Shown here in pieces: positions 56,062-60,097 of a stretch of 60,097 nt of DNA. Both the position numbers and the translations under genes were made by a program. Within the stretch, counting starts at the first letter, position 1, and every line of letters starts with the position of its first letter. Origin of the DNA: Candidatus Poribacteria bacterium (lineage in GTDB: Bacteria > Poribacteria > WGA-4E > WGA-3G); contig PYJD01000046.1 of assembly GCA_003635315.1 (NCBI GenBank), positions 1 through 60,097 on the forward strand. Reading direction: 5' to 3'. Under the pieces are notes generated by a model. That model made no database searches. It saw nothing but the letters and a program-made list of their open reading frames with translations, and was not told the origin of the DNA.

Positions 56062-56609
56062 ACCTTTATCCAAGCAGCATGTAATATCTAAGGGTGGTTC
56101 CATTGACAAACATATTCTTAAGAAATTGTAAAATGCTCATATCAACAAGACACTCGGACGCATGACACATCAGGGAATATAAAACTTACATGGCTCGTTA
56201 ATCTCGCGGTTGTGTGTTTGGTATTTGGTATTATATTACCAGTCATGCGAATTGATGCTAACGATAAACCGATTAAAGATTTCATCATGGCGTTTATCAC
56301 TTCTGTACTTCCAAGTTATTAAATACTTAGCAGTATCTGGACATTCATCAAAATGCTACTTTTACATATATTTTCTTAGAACCATTAATTTTCTTTTTTT
56401 AGTTGTTTACCAATTGTCAAGTATTGCTGTTTTATCACATTTATAATGGGAAGTTTTTCTATAGTTGATGTCTATATCGTTGCTATCTCATTATGACAAT
56501 CTGAAGTCTCTATTGTGGTTCACAAACTAAACCGAACTGGAGATTAATTTTATTCACAGTCTTAATCCTTTCAGTCTCTATATTTCAATTCGACCTGAAG
56601 CATAAAATC
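56062..56609 (+). other. 548-bp gap with a possible remnant small membrane frame
   Basis: Within the operon, a frame from about 56176 to 56322 reads SGNIKLTWLVNLAVVCLVFG, then IILPVMRIDANDKPIKDFIM and AFITSVLPSY before a stop. It has a single membrane helix but no ATG or TTG start (a GTG lies at 56212 inside the helix). It is either a decayed gene or a small gene with an unusual start. The rest of the gap is AT-rich without visible structure. Confidence 0.3.
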
Positions 56610-59183
56610 ATGATTAATCATCTCAAAGAAGTATATGATACGGTGTATAGTCCTCCATTACCAGAAGACTACAAACTTCCATACGATGTTAGACCTATCA
56701 ATACCCCTTACCCATATACAGACGCAAAAATATCCGTGAACACGTTTGATGATCCGATACAAACTGTTGAAGTAAAGGTCTATAACATAGGTGGTGGACG
56801 ATTGACTGTAGAAAGAATTAGTATACCGAATGCTCATGGTAAGTGGGTAAAAAGGAAAAAAAGTCCTACACCCACGACACTGACAGCATCGTCAGAACCA
56901 CATGAAATTGAACTGAATATCTTGCTGAGAGAGCTGCCCAACCATACAAACGTTAATGTAGCAAAACTAAAACTCATATCCAAACCGCAACGTAAAACTT
57001 TGAGCGGTATAACCTTAGAAGTTCATCCTCCAGAAGAAGAATCTACGAACTTGGTGATGCCAGAATACATTAACTTTGGCGAGATAACAGCCTGCAAGGT
57101 ATCAATTGCTGATCATCGAGAAGATGAATCCAAACCTCCTGTGGATTTTTTCCTTATTGATGATTTTAAAGCCAATCCACCGACATCACTTGAGATTATG
57201 CAAAGGAATGAGAATCTCTTTGACGCGATGATGCACTTCGCAAAAGGTGGTAGGTATTATAAATTAGACTTGAGAAAGCCTGGAGTCGTTAAACCTCGTC
57301 TGAAACCGAATGGTAATGAAATCAGTCAAAAGTCGGTTCAACAAACCTTTCAAATATTCAATGTAAATCGAAGAAGTTATTCAGGACAAGTGACAACTTC
57401 GGATCTGGACTGGTTAGTATGTCCTACCCAAATTAATGTTGCAGTATACAGCACAGTTAACTTATCAATGTCGGTGAAAGTTGAAAAACTGAAACAAGGC
57501 AGGAATTTCGGTGAACTTACTATCTCCGATAAAACGATACCTGTCTGGGCTTGGTGTAATATAGTCAATGAAACAACTTTGATAGTAAACAGTGATGAAA
57601 CTGATTTCCATCATATTGAGGAAATGCCTGAACAAGAAAAACCTCTATCACATAACATCGAATCAACAGTTCAATCTTGTCCAACCTTGATGATTTTTAA
57701 TGATTTTGACTTTCGGTTTCCACTGGGTGCGGATGATCAGGTTGGGTATCTGATTGGTGATTTTAATAAGTGGACACCGCACACACTTTTCCTTGAAAAA
57801 AGAGATGATGGGTTTGGTGCTACGTTGAGCATACCAGAAGGTACATACCTATATCGTGCTGAAATTGATGGTGAAATGCGACTTGATCCCACCCGTTTAA
57901 ATGAAATTGTTTGTTGTTCACATGGAATAGTATCCAAAATGCAGATCAACAGGTTTCAGCAGAAACTGAAACTTAACAAAATAACGAAAGAGAAACAAAA
58001 CATAAAACTCAAGTCTTCTACAGAATGGATGCAAATTGAACCTGATGAATTGGTTCTTACAGGTAGTCGAAAGCATGAGATAACCTTGCTATACCGTCCA
58101 GAATATTTACAACCAGGATTGAATTTAGGATGGATCCAAGTTGAAACCACTGAAGAACCGATAAGGTCATTTCATTCACCCATATATGTTATGGGTAAAA
58201 CAAACGGGGCAGTTCCTAAACTCAAAAATCATGAATTGACCTTTCCACAAATTGAACAAGGACAAGCCGAAGAAATCCCGTTTGAGCTTGACATCATCGG
58301 TAAAGGAGAACTGAAGGGAGAAGTCCAACCATCCACTGTCTTAAGATTTGCGGAAGGCAACATACATGTGCAAAGTGAAAACGCTTATCAATCGATGGAA
58401 GTCACTTCAGCTTTACAAATTATAAGTGATAAACCTTCCAACGCCTATCGTAAACAAATCCATGCGTCACTCGTAACAGACTGCTATCTCGCTAACCGTC
58501 GTTTACTCCCATTTATTGCCAAATATGATATGATTCACCTTGTTTCAGATCCACCCGCTTTATACTTTCCTAAAGTATATCTCTTTGATGACCCACAGCA
58601 CGCTGATGTAATAGTGAAACGTAGTAATGGTAACGGGAGTGTGGAATGTGTTGCTGAAATCCCCGAGGTATTATCCCAGTCTGACTTTTTGAAGGCTAAC
58701 ATTCGTAAATCAGATACTTGTGAGTTTATTCTCAATCCGCAAGTGCCAACTAATTCAGGACGAGTTACAGATCGTCTACAAGTTAAAGATGAAAAATCTG
58801 GGATGATAATGCCACTTCAGTTCGCTGCAGATATTATTGACGGGCAAGCACAGATTGAAGTTGAAATGCAGAAGCAAGATGCAAATGGAATACCGTTAGT
58901 GATTACAAACATCGGGGGAACGGAATTACGGATATTTGAGATTGGATTTAAAAGCCAACGCTTTTCTCTTACTCCACACCCGACATCACAACAGTGCACT
59001 GTTCTACCCGGTGAATCTATTGAAAGACATATAATCACGAAAAAAACAATCAGTATGATGGGAAAAATAAAAGTTCGAGATACGCTTATTATTCGACTGA
59101 ATGATCCGCAATATCCGAATGGCATTTTTGAACAAGATATTTCTGTAGATATACGTAGACGTTTGTTTAATTTTAGACGTTAG
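56610..59183 (+). CDS. large Ig-like protein with CBM48-like domain
   Basis: An 857-residue protein without signal peptide or membrane helix. It is built from successive Ig-like beta-sandwiches (N-terminal VEVKVYNIGGGRLTVERIS and C-terminal PLVITNIGGTELRIFEIG are typical), like the Ig part of the cluster's Hsp70 protein. Near residues 376-430 a segment reads GYLIGDFNKWTPHTLFLEKR, ending EGTYLYRAEIDGEMRLDP, close to the CBM48/AMPK-beta glycogen-binding fold, with the N-x-W and final DP. No catalytic residues are visible. It may be the structural or client-binding component. It is last in the cluster, 548 bp behind the transglutaminase-like gene. Confidence 0.75.
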   Translation: MINHLKEVYDTVYSPPLPEDYKLPYDVRPINTPYPYTDAKISVNTFDDPIQTVEVKVYNIGGGRLTVERISIPNAHGKWVKRKKSPTPTTLTASSEPHEIELNILLRELPNHTNVNVAKLKLISKPQRKTLSGITLEVHPPEEESTNLVMPEYINFGEITACKVSIADHREDESKPPVDFFLIDDFKANPPTSLEIMQRNENLFDAMMHFAKGGRYYKLDLRKPGVVKPRLKPNGNEISQKSVQQTFQIFNVNRRSYSGQVTTSDLDWLVCPTQINVAVYSTVNLSMSVKVEKLKQGRNFGELTISDKTIPVWAWCNIVNETTLIVNSDETDFHHIEEMPEQEKPLSHNIESTVQSCPTLMIFNDFDFRFPLGADDQVGYLIGDFNKWTPHTLFLEKRDDGFGATLSIPEGTYLYRAEIDGEMRLDPTRLNEIVCCSHGIVSKMQINRFQQKLKLNKITKEKQNIKLKSSTEWMQIEPDELVLTGSRKHEITLLYRPEYLQPGLNLGWIQVETTEEPIRSFHSPIYVMGKTNGAVPKLKNHELTFPQIEQGQAEEIPFELDIIGKGELKGEVQPSTVLRFAEGNIHVQSENAYQSMEVTSALQIISDKPSNAYRKQIHASLVTDCYLANRRLLPFIAKYDMIHLVSDPPALYFPKVYLFDDPQHADVIVKRSNGNGSVECVAEIPEVLSQSDFLKANIRKSDTCEFILNPQVPTNSGRVTDRLQVKDEKSGMIMPLQFAADIIDGQAQIEVEMQKQDANGIPLVITNIGGTELRIFEIGFKSQRFSLTPHPTSQQCTVLPGESIERHIITKKTISMMGKIKVRDTLIIRLNDPQYPNGIFEQDISVDIRRRLFNFRR

Positions 59184-59204
59184 ACTTTATAGTAGAAATC
59201 ATAA

Positions 59205-60037
59205 TTACTTATACATTTTTATGATTTGATCGATTGACGCTTCGGCATTGTATTCCCATTTACGCTTTATGTTGGCAAAATCTCTTTCAATAGGATTGAG
59301 TTCGGGCGAATATGGTGGTAAGAATAATAAACTCGCACCGCAACCAGTAATCAATGTCTCTGTTTGTTGACTTTTATGGAAGGAAGCATTATCCAATATG
59401 ACAACATGTGATGTGTCAAGTAGCGGACACAACACGTTCTCAAGCCACGCATTGAAGGCAAGCGTATCACAAGCACCTTCAAAAAGGACGGGGACTGTGA
59501 TACGCCCCTGCATCTGTGCAGCAATGAGCGTTGTGCATCTATACCGATTGCTTGAGATTTTATCCGAGACGCAAACTCCTCTTGGCGCATAAGCGAACTG
59601 GCGAACACTTTCTGTGCGAAAACCGCTTTCGTCAACATAGACAGGTGTTTTTCCGTTTTGAAGTGCTGCCTGAAGTTCAGTTTGATATTCCTCCTGTTTT
59701 ATAGGACATTGTTCCTTGTAGGTGAAAGTCTTTTTTTTCGCGTGCATCCGATCTTCTTCAGACCATAGCAGATACACCGCTGCGACACACCAAAATGTGC
59801 AGCGCGTTCCTTCTGAGTGCTGTCTGGGAACTCTTTGACATGTTCAGCGAGTGCTTCTGGATCAAGACGATAAGGTTTACGAGGCCCCGGTTTCTCGTAA
59901 CTAAAAGGATCTGCTGCGTCTAACCAGTTATAGATACAACGGCGTGAAACTTGAAATCTACGGGAAGCTTCTGCTTTACTTCCACCAGTTGCTATGAAAT
60001 CAAGAACGCGTTTTCGTAAATCTTGTGAATATCTCAT
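59205..60037 (-). mobile_element. IS630-family transposase in two frames
   Basis: The first frame (60037 to 59699) encodes helix-turn-helix segments (GGSKAEASRRFQVSRRCIYN). The second (59777 to 59205) encodes the DDE catalytic domain: YVDESGFRTES, VILDNASFHKS and FLPPYSPELNPIERDFANIK supply Asp, Asp and Glu. The frames overlap at a run of eight A's on the minus strand (plus T's 59731-59738), read CGA AAA AAA AGA in the first frame. A -1 slip gives AAG ACT and joins them into one protein of about 277 aa. Its stop is 21 bp from the end of the motor/tubulin cluster, on the opposite strand. Confidence 0.88.
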
Positions 60038-60097
60038 AATATAACTATTATCACAAAAACAGAAAACAATGTAAATTTATTTTTGATTTTAACAATA

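Overview
The window looks like a low-GC, Gram-negative chromosome fragment from an uncultured lineage. The mix of genes most resembles Candidatus Poribacteria: phytanoyl-CoA dioxygenase, sulfatases, Gfo/Idh/MocA, TIM-barrel sugar isomerase, dimethylformamidase-like, Uma2 and copper-monooxygenase-like genes, plus many small hairpin repeats. That placement is inferred from gene content, not from a marker gene. Lipoproteins, a heptosyltransferase-like GT9 enzyme and an OmpA-type peptidoglycan-binding protein indicate a diderm envelope.

Layout. 1-5 kb: an IS5-type element, a decayed restriction-enzyme fragment, an aminotransferase, a sulfatase-like hydrolase, and two arrays of a 50-bp hairpin repeat. 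5-8 kb: two lipoproteins and a GT9 glycosyltransferase. 8-10 kb: groES-groEL. 10-22 kb: mostly single metabolic genes on alternating strands, with rpsU plus a dsRNA-binding-domain protein behind a near-consensus promoter. 22-25.6 kb: a SprT-like protease, two paralogous 54-56 aa membrane proteins flanking a frameshifted SDR gene, and an exported protein. 25.7-30.4 kb (minus strand): a sulfatase, a B12-binding radical SAM gene that appears to encode selenocysteine at an in-frame TGA, a DUF169 protein and an SDR. 30.6-36 kb: two ABC-2 permeases, a dimethylformamidase-like protein and a TIM-barrel isomerase. 36-37.7 kb: a gene-poor AT-rich stretch with two copies of a covarying hairpin element.

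37.7-59.2 kb is the most unusual part: a co-directional cluster of twelve genes. In order they encode a MotA/TolQ-like proton-channel protein with a very long coiled-coil tail; a MotB-like OmpA-domain protein; a zinc-ribbon beta-propeller protein; a membrane-anchored vWA protein; a small membrane protein; a large tubulin/FtsZ-superfamily GTPase; a zinc-ribbon/Ig/Hsp70 protein whose C-terminus resembles the GrpE beta domain; a second, degenerate Hsp70-like protein; two more proteins with the same GrpE-like C-terminus, one of them membrane-anchored; a secreted or anchored transglutaminase-like protein; and a large Ig-like/CBM48-like protein. The combination suggests an envelope-spanning machine in which an ion-driven ZorAB/MotAB-like motor, a tubulin-like polymer or switch and a dedicated Hsp70 system work together. 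An IS630-type element lies directly behind it. No nuclease or helicase effector is visible, so calling it a defence system would be speculation.
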